Of a stretch of 64,000 nucleotides of DNA, positions 1 to 11,399 are shown piece after piece. This DNA is from Acidobacteriota bacterium (lineage in GTDB: Bacteria > Acidobacteriota > Terriglobia > Bryobacterales > Bryobacteraceae). Position 1 is the stretch's first letter. Each line of letters begins with the position of its first letter. Made by a program: the position numbers and the translations under genes. The stretch spans positions 1 through 64,000 of the forward strand of contig JAFLBB010000010.1 in the NCBI GenBank assembly GCA_017304135.1, read 5' to 3'. Below the pieces are notes generated by a model. The model was not told the origin of the DNA. It saw nothing but the letters and a program-made list of their open reading frames with translations, and ran no database searches.

Positions 1-1936
1 CGCGGAGGCGGGGGCGTTGGGCGAGGGGCGTGCCGGTGAGGCCTTCGGCGCGGAGGAGGGCGCGGTCAGCAAGGGCGACGAGGGGCTTGTCTTCGGCGGG
101 TTTGGTGGACCAGAGCTCGACGCGTTCGCCCCCTAAGACGGACCAGGCGATGCCTTGGGCGGAGACGCCGGTGCGTGTGCCGGGGAAGTAAAAAGAGAGG
201 ATTTGGCGGGCGGTGGCGCCGCGTTCGGCGCGGGCTTCGGCGCCGGTTTGGCACATGCCGACGCCGTGGCCGGAGCCGTAGCCCTGGAGGCGGAGGGTGT
301 CGCCTTCATCGGTGAGTTGGAAGAGCGTGCTGGGGACGGTGGTCCAGCCGAAGGCGCGGCTGAGGAGGAAGCGGAAGTCACTCGCTTCGATGCGGGCGGA
401 GGCGGTTTGGAGGAAGTTGGCGCGGCCGGAGTGTTCGCGGGCGGCGACGCGGAGGGAGTCGAGCGACGAGAGGCCGAGGGCGCGGGCGGCGGCGGACTTG
501 GGGACGCGCGTGGACCAGGCCCCGCGTTTGCGGGCGATGCAGGCGTCGTCGGTTTGGGAGATGAGGTAGGGCGCGGCGGCTCCCCAGACGGCTTTGGCGG
601 AGGCGGTGACGCCGCCGCAGTGCTGGTGATAGAAGACCTCGGCGGGGCGGCCTTCAAACCAGACGAGTTCGGCTTCGGTGTCTTCAACGGCTTGGGCGAT
701 GGCGCGCGGGGGTTCGGCGAAGCGGATGTCCTGGCAGTGGGTGGTGTCGCAGTAGTCGAAACCTTGCCCGGAGTGGCGGCCTCGGTTTTTGACGGCGAAG
801 GTGCGGGCGGCGATGGCCATGGCGCGGAGGGCTTCGCGCTGGCGCATGGAGTGGGCTTCGCCGGAGAGGGTGTAGTAGACGTAGTCTTCGAGGCGCATTT
901 CGGCGACGGTGTGGACGCGGCCGGCGCGGGCGCTGATCTCGACGGTGGCGGGGATGGGGACGGGCTTGGTGCCGGGGGCGGCGAGTGTGGGGCGCGTGTA
1001 GCGAAGGGGCTTGGTGAGGGCGGCGGCGGTGAAGGTCTTGCCGTTGACGGTGAGGGATTCGGGCTTGAGTTCGGAGTAGAGAGAGATGCGGACGGTGTTG
1101 CCGCCGAGGGAGCGGGCGGTGGAGACGGCGGATTCGGGGGCAGCACCGCGCAGAGCTTGGAACGCCGCGCCGGCGAGGGGGGCGGCGTTGGATGCGCCAC
1201 GGCCTTGTTCGAGGAAGACGACGACGACGATTTCAGGCTTGTCGGCGGGGGCCCAGCCGGCGAACCAGGCGTGGGTGTAGGTGCGGGAGGGTCCGGCGGT
1301 GGTTCCGGTTTTGCCGGCGACGGCGAGGCCCTTGATGCCGGCGAGCTGGCCGGAGCCGTATTGGACGGAGCCGGCGAGGCCGTTGGCGACGTGGCCGTCG
1401 AGAGTGCGTTTGGCGGCCTGGAGGGCGAGTTGGCGGTAGGCTTTGGCGAGTTCGAGGGGAGTGACCTTGAGGCCCTCTTCGCCAATCGCGCCGAGGGTGA
1501 GGTTCTGCGCGGCGTAGGCGGTGAAGCCGTAGCGCTGGAGGAACGAAGGAGGCGGAGCGAAGCGGAGCTGGTCAAAGAAAGAGTTGCAGGAGTAGGCGAG
1601 GGCTTCCGAGGGGCCGAGGGGGATGGCGGCGTCGGGGTGGGCGCAGTCGAGGGTGTGGCCGGCGGCGGTGAGCTTGCGGCGGCAGACCATGCGGGGGATG
1701 GCCGCGCCTTTGTGTTCCCCACTCCAGGCGAGCCAGGTGAAGGGCTTCAGCGTGGAGCCGGGGGCGGCTTTGCGGGTGCGGGCTTTGTCGAGCTGGAAAC
1801 CGCCGAGGATGCGGCCCGTGGCGACATCCAACACGACGGCTGAGCCCGCCTGGGAGCCGAAGGCGCGCGCCAAGTCCGTATCGTAACTGGCGGCGCACAG
1901 TGGCAGGGCGCAGGCCAGCAGGCAGGTGAATCGCAT
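1..1936 (-). CDS. Penicillin-binding transpeptidase / SpoIID fusion protein (3' part beyond window)
   Basis: Reading the minus strand from ATG at 1936 gives an open frame of 645 codons with no stop before the window edge. It starts with a signal peptide (MRFTCLLACALPLCAA). The first ~250 residues carry the three penicillin-binding transpeptidase motifs in order: STLK (61-64), SCN (116-118) and KTGT (209-212). From about residue 330 a SpoIID/LytB domain follows, with LEDYVYYTLSGE (putative catalytic Glu360), an AMAIAARTFAV segment, then CDTTHCQ, and a later GHGVGMCQ segment. It would act on periplasmic peptidoglycan: SpoIID members are lytic transglycosylases of denuded glycan. The ATG overlaps the stop of the nucleoside hydrolase gene by one base (TAATG), so translation is probably coupled. 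The other long frames here are shadows. Whether the transpeptidase half is active is not known. Confidence 0.85.
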   Translation of the reverse strand, partial: MRFTCLLACALPLCAASYDTDLARAFGSQAGSAVVLDVATGRILGGFQLDKARTRKAAPGSTLKPFTWLAWSGEHKGAAIPRMVCRRKLTAAGHTLDCAHPDAAIPLGPSEALAYSCNSFFDQLRFAPPPSFLQRYGFTAYAAQNLTLGAIGEEGLKVTPLELAKAYRQLALQAAKRTLDGHVANGLAGSVQYGSGQLAGIKGLAVAGKTGTTAGPSRTYTHAWFAGWAPADKPEIVVVVFLEQGRGASNAAPLAGAAFQALRGAAPESAVSTARSLGGNTVRISLYSELKPESLTVNGKTFTAAALTKPLRYTRPTLAAPGTKPVPIPATVEISARAGRVHTVAEMRLEDYVYYTLSGEAHSMRQREALRAMAIAARTFAVKNRGRHSGQGFDYCDTTHCQDIRFAEPPRAIAQAVEDTEAELVWFEGRPAEVFYHQHCGGVTASAKAVWGAAAPYLISQTDDACIARKRGAWSTRVPKSAAARALGLSSLDSLRVAAREHSGRANFLQTASARIEASDFRFLLSRAFGWTTVPSTLFQLTDEGDTLRLQGYGSGHGVGMCQTGAEARAERGATARQILSFYFPGTRTGVSAQGIAWSVLGGERVELWSTKPAEDKPLVALADRALLRAEGLTGTPLAQRPRLR

Positions 1937-2967
1937 TAGCGTCTCACGAGTGAATCGGGCGGTTGGCTCGCCAACTGTATGAGCGCTTCGAGCGTCTTGG
2001 CTCGTTGTTCGGGGGTGAGGGTGAGGTATTGGTGGCGGCCGGAGGGGGCGGGTGTGAAGGTGGTTTTGCCTTCGGCGTCGACTTCGATGCGGCCGGGGGA
2101 GGAGAGGCCGAAGTAGCCGCGTGTGGGGCGGACGGCGTAGAGGACAGAGGTGAGATCCCAGGTGGGGCGGTCGTAGGGCATCTTCATGTAGTGGCGGTAG
2201 GCATCGACGACGGGGTGGTGGGGCGCGTAGTTGTAGTCCTGCTCGATGCTGGCGGCGGGATAGCGGATGGCGTCGCCGATCTCCCAGCCGGACGCGACGA
2301 TGGGAGTGGGCCAGTCGCGGAAGAGAGCGGTGGAGGCGGGGAGGTCGATTTTGACGTTGTACTCGGCTTTGCGTTCGACGCCGGGTGCGGGAAAGTGGCC
2401 GGCCATGGTGGAGAGGAGGCGGACCTTTTTGGCGATGAGGTCGCGCGCGCCGGGGAGGGTGAGGAGCTTGGCGAGGTTCGTGGAGAAGCCGACCTGAACG
2501 ATGACGACGGAGGCGTCGGGCTGGGCGGCGAGGATTTTGAGCAAGAGCGGCGCGGCTTCGGGGGCGTCGGCGCCGTTCGTGATGCGGCGCGGATAGAGGA
2601 GCAGACCGTGCTCGTCACGGCGCTCGGAGGGGACCTGGATCATCGGCGCGTCTTTAGGCGTGGGGCCGTTCTTCACGACGCCGATGGGCACGGAGCCGCG
2701 TCCGTAGAAGTGATTGACGAGATCGACGTAAGGGGCGGCGTAGCGGTTGTCCTTGGTGAGGGTGACGGCGAGCAGCTTCGCTTCGCCACGCGATTCGAGG
2801 GCGTGGATGACGGCAAGGGCGAGGGCGTCGTCAACGTCGTTGCCCATATCGGTGTCGAAGATGAGGCGGACGGGCGCGGCGAAGGATGTGGCGGTGAGGG
2901 CGAGGGTGAGGGCAAGTGATAGGGCGGGGGCGCGGAGCCAGGCGGGAAGCAGTCGCACAACTGACAT
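1936..2967 (-). CDS. Exported nucleoside hydrolase (inosine-uridine preferring family)
   Basis: Hydrolyses the N-glycosidic bond of ribonucleosides to base and ribose. The family signature is the Asp-rich calcium/ribose site near the N-terminus, here IFDTDMGNDVDDALALA, and the later VIVQVGFSTNLAKLL matches the second conserved block. The frame is open from 3009, but the ATG at 2967 is preferred because it begins directly with a signal peptide (basic residues, then LSLALTLALTATSFAAP), giving 343 aa, normal for the family. The export signal places the enzyme in the periplasm, as a scavenger of external nucleosides. Its stop overlaps the start of the downstream cell-wall fusion gene. A nucleoside phosphorylase and phosphopentomutase lie elsewhere in the window, fitting nucleoside use. 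Confidence 0.85.
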   Translation of the reverse strand: MSVVRLLPAWLRAPALSLALTLALTATSFAAPVRLIFDTDMGNDVDDALALAVIHALESRGEAKLLAVTLTKDNRYAAPYVDLVNHFYGRGSVPIGVVKNGPTPKDAPMIQVPSERRDEHGLLLYPRRITNGADAPEAAPLLLKILAAQPDASVVIVQVGFSTNLAKLLTLPGARDLIAKKVRLLSTMAGHFPAPGVERKAEYNVKIDLPASTALFRDWPTPIVASGWEIGDAIRYPAASIEQDYNYAPHHPVVDAYRHYMKMPYDRPTWDLTSVLYAVRPTRGYFGLSSPGRIEVDAEGKTTFTPAPSGRHQYLTLTPEQRAKTLEALIQLASQPPDSLVRR

Positions 2968-3388
2968 GGTAGTGGGTTCGCGGGGGGCTTGCTGGCCGGG
3001 AGAGTTCACGCGGCGCTGGGCTGCGGGGCGCGGTGGCGGTGTGCTTCGATCGTGGGGAAACGCGCGGACTGGGTGGAATGCTGTTCAGTTTGGGTTTGGA
3101 CGGGCAGTAGGACCTGCTTGCTCGATTCGCGGTGGTTGGACGTGCGGACATCTGATACTCTATCGAACCTCCTCGATTCGCGGATGGACAATTTCCTAAT
3201 TTGCCCAGTGAATTGACGGGCCTTGGCATCCCACCCCAACACCACGTTGTCTTCGAACACCGCGACCATGTGGTAGCGGTGGTGGTTACGACCGGTTCAA
3301 TGGCATGACCGGCCACGCAGGCCCCCGCAAGACGGCAATTGCGACCGCGGTCCGCGCCGCCGGTTCGTCGTTTGAATGGTTGGCTGCG
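2968..3388. other. Intergenic region, lower GC, with a 12-bp direct repeat
   Basis: About 420 bp without a convincing gene. Base composition is visibly less GC-rich than its neighbours. The 12-mer CTCGATTCGCGG occurs at 3121-3132 and again at 3172-3183. A minus-strand frame starting at 3269 (87 codons, with many A/T-ending codons) could be a decayed remnant, but no family was recognised. Confidence 0.4.
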
Positions 3389-3901
3389 TCATTCTGTCGC
3401 TGTTGAGCCCAGGCTGGCGAGAAGTTCGTCGAGTTGGTCAAGCGCCTCAGGCAGCGCGCCCGTCGATCCGGAGTTGGCGTCAAGCGCTTCCTTCGAGGGA
3501 TAGAGATCGTGCACCACTACCAACGTTCTGCCGGCGTTTTCCTCGAAGGTCACCGTGGTGACGGTCATGCCGCCATCGCCTTCCTCGTTCGTCCAAACGA
3601 GACGAGAATGGGGTGTCACTTCCAGGTACTTGCCGAAGAACTCCATGGTCGAACCCTGGTGGCTAAAGACCAAACGGTACCCGCCTCCCACACGAACATC
3701 CATCTCGCAGGAAAGCAGGTTCAGACCATACGACTTTGGCACCCACCACTGCCGGAACAGTTCTGCCTTGGTCCACGCCTCGAACACGAGGCGCGCCGGA
3801 CCGTTGACGGTTCGTGTAACGACGAGTTCGCGCTCGGACCTCCGTTCCACCGTCGTGTGGTTCTTCGTTGCGGCGGCTTCACTTTCTCTTCTTTCGTCCA
3901 T
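3389..3901 (-). CDS. SRPBCC / AHSA1-like protein
   Basis: A 170-aa member of the SRPBCC (Bet v1-like, Activator of Hsp90 ATPase homologue 1-like) family. Visible hallmarks are ERELVVTRTVNGPARLVFEAW at the start of the domain, the FRQWWVPKSY segment after the first helix, the G-rich GGGYRLVF turn, and a C-terminal amphipathic helix with LDQLDELLASL. The fold forms a hydrophobic ligand cavity; no ligand can be predicted. Its start overlaps the end of the upstream ArsR-type regulator by 23 bp, the standard ArsR-SRPBCC two-gene arrangement found widely in soil bacteria, so the two are co-translated. Cytoplasmic, no signal peptide. Confidence 0.85.
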   Translation of the reverse strand: MDERRESEAAATKNHTTVERRSERELVVTRTVNGPARLVFEAWTKAELFRQWWVPKSYGLNLLSCEMDVRVGGGYRLVFSHQGSTMEFFGKYLEVTPHSRLVWTNEEGDGGMTVTTVTFEENAGRTLVVVHDLYPSKEALDANSGSTGALPEALDQLDELLASLGSTATE

Positions 3902-4244
3902 CGGCTCTTTCCTTTCGTTTCAATTCCTCAACAACGTTGTCCAACTCGTCAAAGCGTGCGCTCCAGAGCTGGCGGTACTTTTCGATCCACTCCGCCTCTT
4001 CTTGCAGGCCGCGCAGGCCGAGCCTGCAGGTACGCACGCGTCCGACCTTCTCCGTGGTGACGAGCCCCGCCTGCTCCAGGACGCCGACATGCTTCTTCAT
4101 GCCCGTGAGGGTCATGTGGAACCTCTGGGCAAGCGCCGTGATCGAAGCGTCCGCACGCCCGAGTTGCTCCAGAACACCGCGCCGGGTGGCGTCAGAAAGT
4201 GCGCCAAACGAGGCATCGAAATTGGCCTGGACACACTGAACCAT
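3879..4244 (-). CDS. ArsR-family winged-helix transcriptional regulator
   Basis: A 121-aa HTH regulator. The segment FGALSDATRRGVLEQLGRAD is the typical ArsR first helix, followed by SITALAQRFHMTLTGMKKHV, the recognition helix region, and the wing VGRVRTCRL. No obvious metal-binding Cys cluster is seen, so it belongs with the non-metal members that control SRPBCC partners. The only upstream alternative start is a TTG at 4280; I chose ATG 4244 because the conserved domain begins right after it. This ATG lies inside a perfect 24-bp palindrome (4233-4256), a likely autoregulatory operator. No Shine-Dalgarno sequence is visible before it, so initiation may be leaderless or weak. The downstream SRPBCC gene overlaps by 23 bp. 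Confidence 0.85.
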   Translation of the reverse strand: MVQCVQANFDASFGALSDATRRGVLEQLGRADASITALAQRFHMTLTGMKKHVGVLEQAGLVTTEKVGRVRTCRLGLRGLQEEAEWIEKYRQLWSARFDELDNVVEELKRKERADGRKKRK

Positions 4245-4256
4245 ATGGTTCAGTGT
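4233..4256. promoter_or_regulatory. 24-bp perfect palindrome, probable ArsR operator
   Basis: ACACTGAACCAT is followed directly by its reverse complement ATGGTTCAGTGT with no spacer and no mismatch. The regulator's start codon is bases 4244-4242 read on the minus strand, so the palindrome straddles the start. ArsR proteins bind such inverted repeats in their own promoters; autorepression is inferred. Confidence 0.7.
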
Positions 4257-4364
4257 ACAACGTGGAGCGATGGCCTGCAATGGAAAACTGAGCGCCAGCT
4301 GGGTTGCCGGCCATTCGCTGCCCTCGCGGTCCGTCGCGCCGCCGCAATCTGAATGGTCGTGTGG

Positions 4365-5168
4365 CTAGGCGTGTTCGCCGTCGAGATAGGCGCGACCGGC
4401 GCGGGCGATGGCTTCGAGGAAGCGCAGGCCATCGTGCATGGTGCCGGTGTCGAACTGCGAGCCATCGTGATCGGTGGCGTTGCTGAGGACGGCGACGGTG
4501 GCGACGGCGGCTTGGCGGGCGATGCCGAAGGCGAAGAGAGAGGCGGCCTGCATTTCGACGGCGAGGACGCCCTGGCGGGCGTGGTCCTGGAGCTGCGAGG
4601 GGGTTTCGCGGTAGGGCGCATCGGTGGTCCACACGGGGCCGGCGTGGACTGGCCAATTGGTGGCGGCCAGTTCGCGTTGCAGGCAGCGCACGACGGCGGC
4701 GTCGCAGCGGGCTTCGGCTTGGGGGGCGAGGTAGTGATAGGAGGTGCCCTCGTCGCGAATCGCGGAATCGGCGACGACGAGACAGGGCAGGGGCAGGTTG
4801 GGTGAGATGCGTCCGGCGGAGGTGAGTCCGGTGAGGAAGCGGACTCCGGCGGCGTGGAGTTGTTCGGCGATGAGGACGGCGTAGGGTCCGCCGATGGTGC
4901 GGGCGATGATGCCGCAGCGCTGGCCGGCGAGGTTGATTTCCCACAGGGTGGTGTGGAAGCAGGCCCACTGCGGGCAGGGGGTGGCCTTGCCTTCGCGGAC
5001 GAGCCAGTCCGTGAGGTCGCCGTCGAATTCGAGGATGCAAATATCGGGGATCGTGCCTGGCTGGAGGCCGCGCGATTGGCGGACGTCTTCCATCAAGCGC
5101 TCGGGGGTGAAGGCGGAGGGCTCGTGGAGGGGATGCCGCAGGAGCGGGCAGGGATCGCGATCGGGCAT
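4365..5168 (-). CDS. Nucleoside phosphorylase (PNP/UDP phosphorylase family)
   Basis: A 267-aa enzyme that would cleave nucleosides with phosphate to a base and ribose-1-phosphate. The family signature is in the C-terminal half: GVLAVEMQAASLFAFG, where the Glu-Met pair contacts the ribose, preceded by a TTDAPYRET segment and followed by VAVLSNATDHDGSQFD. The frame continues upstream to 5330 as a shadow of the neighbouring gene; ATG 5168 is chosen because it lies two bases after the stop of the methyltransferase gene, in a coupled arrangement. No signal peptide, so cytoplasmic. The family signature has Gln where most members have Glu (VEMEAA), so the base specificity cannot be assigned. Ribose-1-phosphate would feed phosphopentomutase at 12592-13779. 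Confidence 0.8.
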   Translation of the reverse strand: MPDRDPCPLLRHPLHEPSAFTPERLMEDVRQSRGLQPGTIPDICILEFDGDLTDWLVREGKATPCPQWACFHTTLWEINLAGQRCGIIARTIGGPYAVLIAEQLHAAGVRFLTGLTSAGRISPNLPLPCLVVADSAIRDEGTSYHYLAPQAEARCDAAVVRCLQRELAATNWPVHAGPVWTTDAPYRETPSQLQDHARQGVLAVEMQAASLFAFGIARQAAVATVAVLSNATDHDGSQFDTGTMHDGLRFLEAIARAGRAYLDGEHA

Positions 5169-5170
5169 TG

Positions 5171-5791
5171 CTAGTGCGATTCCACGGCGCAGAAGCAGTA
5201 AAGGAATTGCTGCTGGGAGCCCCAGGGGGTGTCGTGGATCTCGTGGCGGCTTTCGAGGAGGCGGAAGCGGGCGCCGAATTCGCCGTGGAGGGAAGCAGCA
5301 TCGTAGCGCCGCACTTCGAGGCCGCTGCACTTGAGCGGGCCATCGGGGCCGAAGGTGCTGACGATGACGTGGCCGCCGGGTTTGACGGCGCGGGCGACCT
5401 GACGGACGTAGGCTTCGCGCTGGGCGGGATCGGTGAGGAAGTGGAAGACGGCGCGGTCGTGCCAGACGTCGAAGGCGCGTGCGGGGAAGGCGACGGTGTT
5501 GACGTCGGAGGCGATCCAGCAGACGCGCTCGGCGTCGGCGCCCAGGCGGGCCTGGGTAGCGGCGATGGCTTTGCTCGAGATATCGAGAACGGTGATGTCG
5601 GAGTAACCGCGAGCAAGCAGGTCGTCGACGAGGGTCGAAGCGCCGCCGCCGACGTCAATGATGCCGGCGTCGAGAAGGGGCGCGGCGCGCTCGATGAGGG
5701 TGAGCGAGGTTTCCAGATGAGGGCGGAACCAGCTCACCTCGTGGGCGGCTTTGGTGGCATACACGTTTTCCCAGTGAGTTTGGGAGTCCAT
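5171..5791 (-). CDS. Class I SAM-dependent methyltransferase
   Basis: A 206-aa Rossmann-fold methyltransferase. The AdoMet site is IIDVGGGASTLVDDLL (motif I), followed by ITVLDISSKAI (motif II with acidic residue), WIASDVNTVAF (motif III region) and FDVWHDRAVFHFL (motif IV). The N-terminal HWENVYATKAAHEVSWFRP resembles small-molecule or thiopurine-like methyltransferases, whose members start with a W..Y segment and end in W motifs. The substrate is not predictable. It is directly followed on the minus strand by the nucleoside phosphorylase with a two-base gap, so the two genes form a small operon. Cytoplasmic. Confidence 0.8.
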   Translation of the reverse strand: MDSQTHWENVYATKAAHEVSWFRPHLETSLTLIERAAPLLDAGIIDVGGGASTLVDDLLARGYSDITVLDISSKAIAATQARLGADAERVCWIASDVNTVAFPARAFDVWHDRAVFHFLTDPAQREAYVRQVARAVKPGGHVIVSTFGPDGPLKCSGLEVRRYDAASLHGEFGARFRLLESRHEIHDTPWGSQQQFLYCFCAVESH

Positions 5792-5832
5792 AGCCGGTAT
5801 TGTAACGCCGGGGGCGTGGCCCGCCGCGGGCG

Positions 5833-9180
<3,348 letters not shown>

Positions 9181-9249
9181 GCGAACCTCCCTTTGATAGT
9201 GGGGGGAAGCATATCATGGAGGTGGAGGCTTGTTAACCAAATTGACATT

Positions 9250-9275
9250 AAATCGTCACAATGCAGTAACGATTT
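9250..9275. promoter_or_regulatory. Short inverted repeat upstream of receptor 1
   Basis: AAATCGT (9250-9256) and ACGATTT (9269-9275) are perfect inverted arms with a 12-bp spacer, in an A/T-richer divergent intergenic region between receptor 1 and dinB. It could be an operator; nothing more specific is visible. Confidence 0.3.
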
Positions 9276-9332
9276 CACATCCGCTCGCGGGGCGCAGTTG
9301 AGTAACATGGAGGCTGGGGCGAAGGAACGGCG

Positions 9333-10580
9333 ATGCAGACTATCTTCCATGTCGACATGGACGCGTTCTTCGTGTCGGTGGAGGAGGTGTTCGATCCGTC
9401 GTTGAAGGGGAAGGCGGTGGTGGTGGGTGGTCCGGCGAATGCGCGGGGGGTGGTATCGGCGGCGTCGTATGAGGCGCGGAAATTTGGGGTGCATTCTGCG
9501 ATGCCGCTGCGGACGGCGTATCAGAAGTGCCCGCATGCGATCTTCCTGAACGGGCACCGGGAGCGGTATGCGGAGTATTCGCGGAAGGTGGAGCAGGAAC
9601 TGCGGGCGTTCACACCGCTGGTGAATATGGCGTCGATCGATGAGGCGTATCTGGATGTGACGGGGACGGGGCGGCTGCATGGTCCGCCGCTGGCAGCGGG
9701 ACACAAGTTGCATGAGCGTGTGCGGCGGGCGACGGGGCTGAACTGTTCGATTGGGATTTCGACGTCCAGGTTGGTGTCGAAGATCTGCTCGGATCAAGCC
9801 AAGCCGAACGGCGTGTTGTGGGTGGTGCCGGGGACGGAGGCGCGGTTTCTGGCGCCGCTCGATGTGCGCAAGATTCCTGGGGTGGGCAAGAAGACCGAGG
9901 AGGCGCTGCACCTGTGCGGCATCCGCAAGATCGGCGACCTGGCGAAGCTGGATGAGGAGTTTTTAGAGAGGCGCTTTGGCAAGTGGGGACTGGCGCTGGC
10001 GGGCAAGTCGAAGGGGCTGGATGCGGGCGGCTGGTTTGACTCGTCGTTCATTGAGGCCGAGGATCCGAAGTCGATCAGCCACGAGCACACGTTCGATGAG
10101 GACACGGCGGAGCGGGGGCGGCTGATTGCGACGATTGCGCATTTGAGCGAGATGGTGGGGCGGCGGCTGCGCGACCACGGCTTCTTTGCGCGCACGGTGC
10201 AGATCAAGCTGCGCGACGAGGAGTTTCACACGATCACGCGGGCGCATACGCTGGCGCAGGCGTCGCAGTTGGACACGGAGATCTTCGCCGAGGCGCGGGC
10301 GTTGTTTGAGAAGAATTGGAACCGCAAGCCGGTGCGGTTGATCGGCGTGCACGCGTCGAATCTGGAAGAGAGCGAGGGGCAGGCGAACCTGCTCGATCAG
10401 GGGACGAAGGATCGCTGGCGGGCGGCGATGTCGGCGGCGGACCGGTTGCGGGAGAAATTTGGAGACGACAGCGTGTCGCTGGCGGCGGGGCTGCAGGGGC
10501 GGTTCCGCCGCCGCGTGGATGAGACAAGCACGCAGCGGCTGGAACCGGAGAAAAAGGACAAGCCTAAGAGTTCGGGTTAG
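9333..10580 (+). CDS. dinB: DNA polymerase IV (Y-family translesion polymerase)
   Basis: A 415-aa error-prone polymerase. The Y-family signature FHVDMDAFFVSVEE (first catalytic Asp and steric gate region) opens the protein, and MASIDEAYLDVT supplies the second acidic pair. A helix-hairpin-helix segment (KIPGVGKKTEEALHLCGI) and a little-finger domain with LRDEEFHTITRAHTL follow. The C-terminus is a basic, proline-poor tail without an obvious clamp-binding QLSLF-type peptide. Start ATG 9333 has AAGGA six bases upstream. It is divergent from receptor 1 and convergent with tpiA, from which it is separated by only 10 bp with no visible terminator. No LexA-like box was recognised upstream. Confidence 0.93.
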   Translation: MQTIFHVDMDAFFVSVEEVFDPSLKGKAVVVGGPANARGVVSAASYEARKFGVHSAMPLRTAYQKCPHAIFLNGHRERYAEYSRKVEQELRAFTPLVNMASIDEAYLDVTGTGRLHGPPLAAGHKLHERVRRATGLNCSIGISTSRLVSKICSDQAKPNGVLWVVPGTEARFLAPLDVRKIPGVGKKTEEALHLCGIRKIGDLAKLDEEFLERRFGKWGLALAGKSKGLDAGGWFDSSFIEAEDPKSISHEHTFDEDTAERGRLIATIAHLSEMVGRRLRDHGFFARTVQIKLRDEEFHTITRAHTLAQASQLDTEIFAEARALFEKNWNRKPVRLIGVHASNLEESEGQANLLDQGTKDRWRAAMSAADRLREKFGDDSVSLAAGLQGRFRRRVDETSTQRLEPEKKDKPKSSG

Positions 10581-10590
10581 AAGTTGACGG

Positions 10591-11349
10591 CTAGAAATTG
10601 ACGATGGACGCGAAGCCGACCGGGTCGAGGCTGGCGCCGCCGACGAGGGAGCCGTCGATATCGACCTGCGCCATGAGGCCTTTGACGTTGTCGGGCTTGA
10701 CACTGCCGCCGTAGAGGATGCGGACGGCCTGAGCGGCGTCCTTGCCGTACTTGGCTTCGACGAGCGAGCGTATGCAGCGGTGGGCGTCGGCGGCCATTTC
10801 GGGCGTGGCGACCTTGCCTGTGCCGATGGCCCAGACGGGCTCATAGGCAATGACGATCTTGGCGAAATCGCCGGCCGAGAGCGGGGCGATGCCGCCGGTG
10901 AACTGCGTGCGGAGGACGTCTTCAGTCTTGCCGGACTCGCGCTCTTCGAGGCGTTCGCCGACGCAGACGACGGGGAGAAGGCCGGAGGCCAGCGCGGCCT
11001 GGGTGCGCTTTAGGACCGTGGCGTCGGTTTCGCCGAAGAACTGGCGGCGTTCGCTATGGCCGATGATGACGGCTGAGCAGCCGGCGGCCTTGATCATGGG
11101 AGCGGAGACCTCGCCGGTGAAGGCGCCTTCCTTGGTTTCCCAGAAGCAGTTCTGCGCACCGACGGCGACGTTGCTGCCGGCGGTGGCGCTGACGGCAGCG
11201 GCCAGGTCGACGAAGGGCGGGCAGATCAACACATCGGCGTGTGTGGAGGCCGACACCAGCGGGAGGAACTTTTCGAAGAACTCCGCTGTCTGGGCCGGGG
11301 TCTTGAACATTTTCCAGTTGCCGGCCATCAGCGGTTTGCGTGCGCTCAT
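10591..11349 (-). CDS. tpiA: Triosephosphate isomerase
   Basis: A 252-aa cytoplasmic glycolytic enzyme interconverting dihydroxyacetone phosphate and glyceraldehyde-3-phosphate. Visible active-site features are the N-terminal AGNWKMFK (catalytic Lys), AVIIGHSERRQFFGE (catalytic His), AYEPVWAIGTGKVATPEMA (catalytic Glu with the flexible loop), and the phosphate-binding YGGSVKPDNV and LVGGASLDP segments. Length is normal. It is the last gene of the minus-strand operon that starts with yebC; it lies 50 bp after the phosphodiesterase gene. Position after deoB is consistent with funnelling deoxyribose-derived triose phosphate into glycolysis, although no deoC is seen in the window. Confidence 0.97.
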   Translation of the reverse strand: MSARKPLMAGNWKMFKTPAQTAEFFEKFLPLVSASTHADVLICPPFVDLAAAVSATAGSNVAVGAQNCFWETKEGAFTGEVSAPMIKAAGCSAVIIGHSERRQFFGETDATVLKRTQAALASGLLPVVCVGERLEERESGKTEDVLRTQFTGGIAPLSAGDFAKIVIAYEPVWAIGTGKVATPEMAADAHRCIRSLVEAKYGKDAAQAVRILYGGSVKPDNVKGLMAQVDIDGSLVGGASLDPVGFASIVNF

Positions 11350-11399
11350 GTACTCTCCTTACTTGTCATAGCCTGCGCGATGGGTGCGCGGCAGGCGGC

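Noticed and set aside
155-1843. Long plus-strand frame opposite the cell-wall fusion gene
   Set aside because: Glycine/alanine/valine-rich translation without motifs; the minus strand carries three transpeptidase motifs and SpoIID blocks.
3006-3269. An 87-codon minus-strand frame
   Set aside because: Preceded by a stop and not similar to a known family; too weak to call as a gene, mentioned only as a possible remnant.
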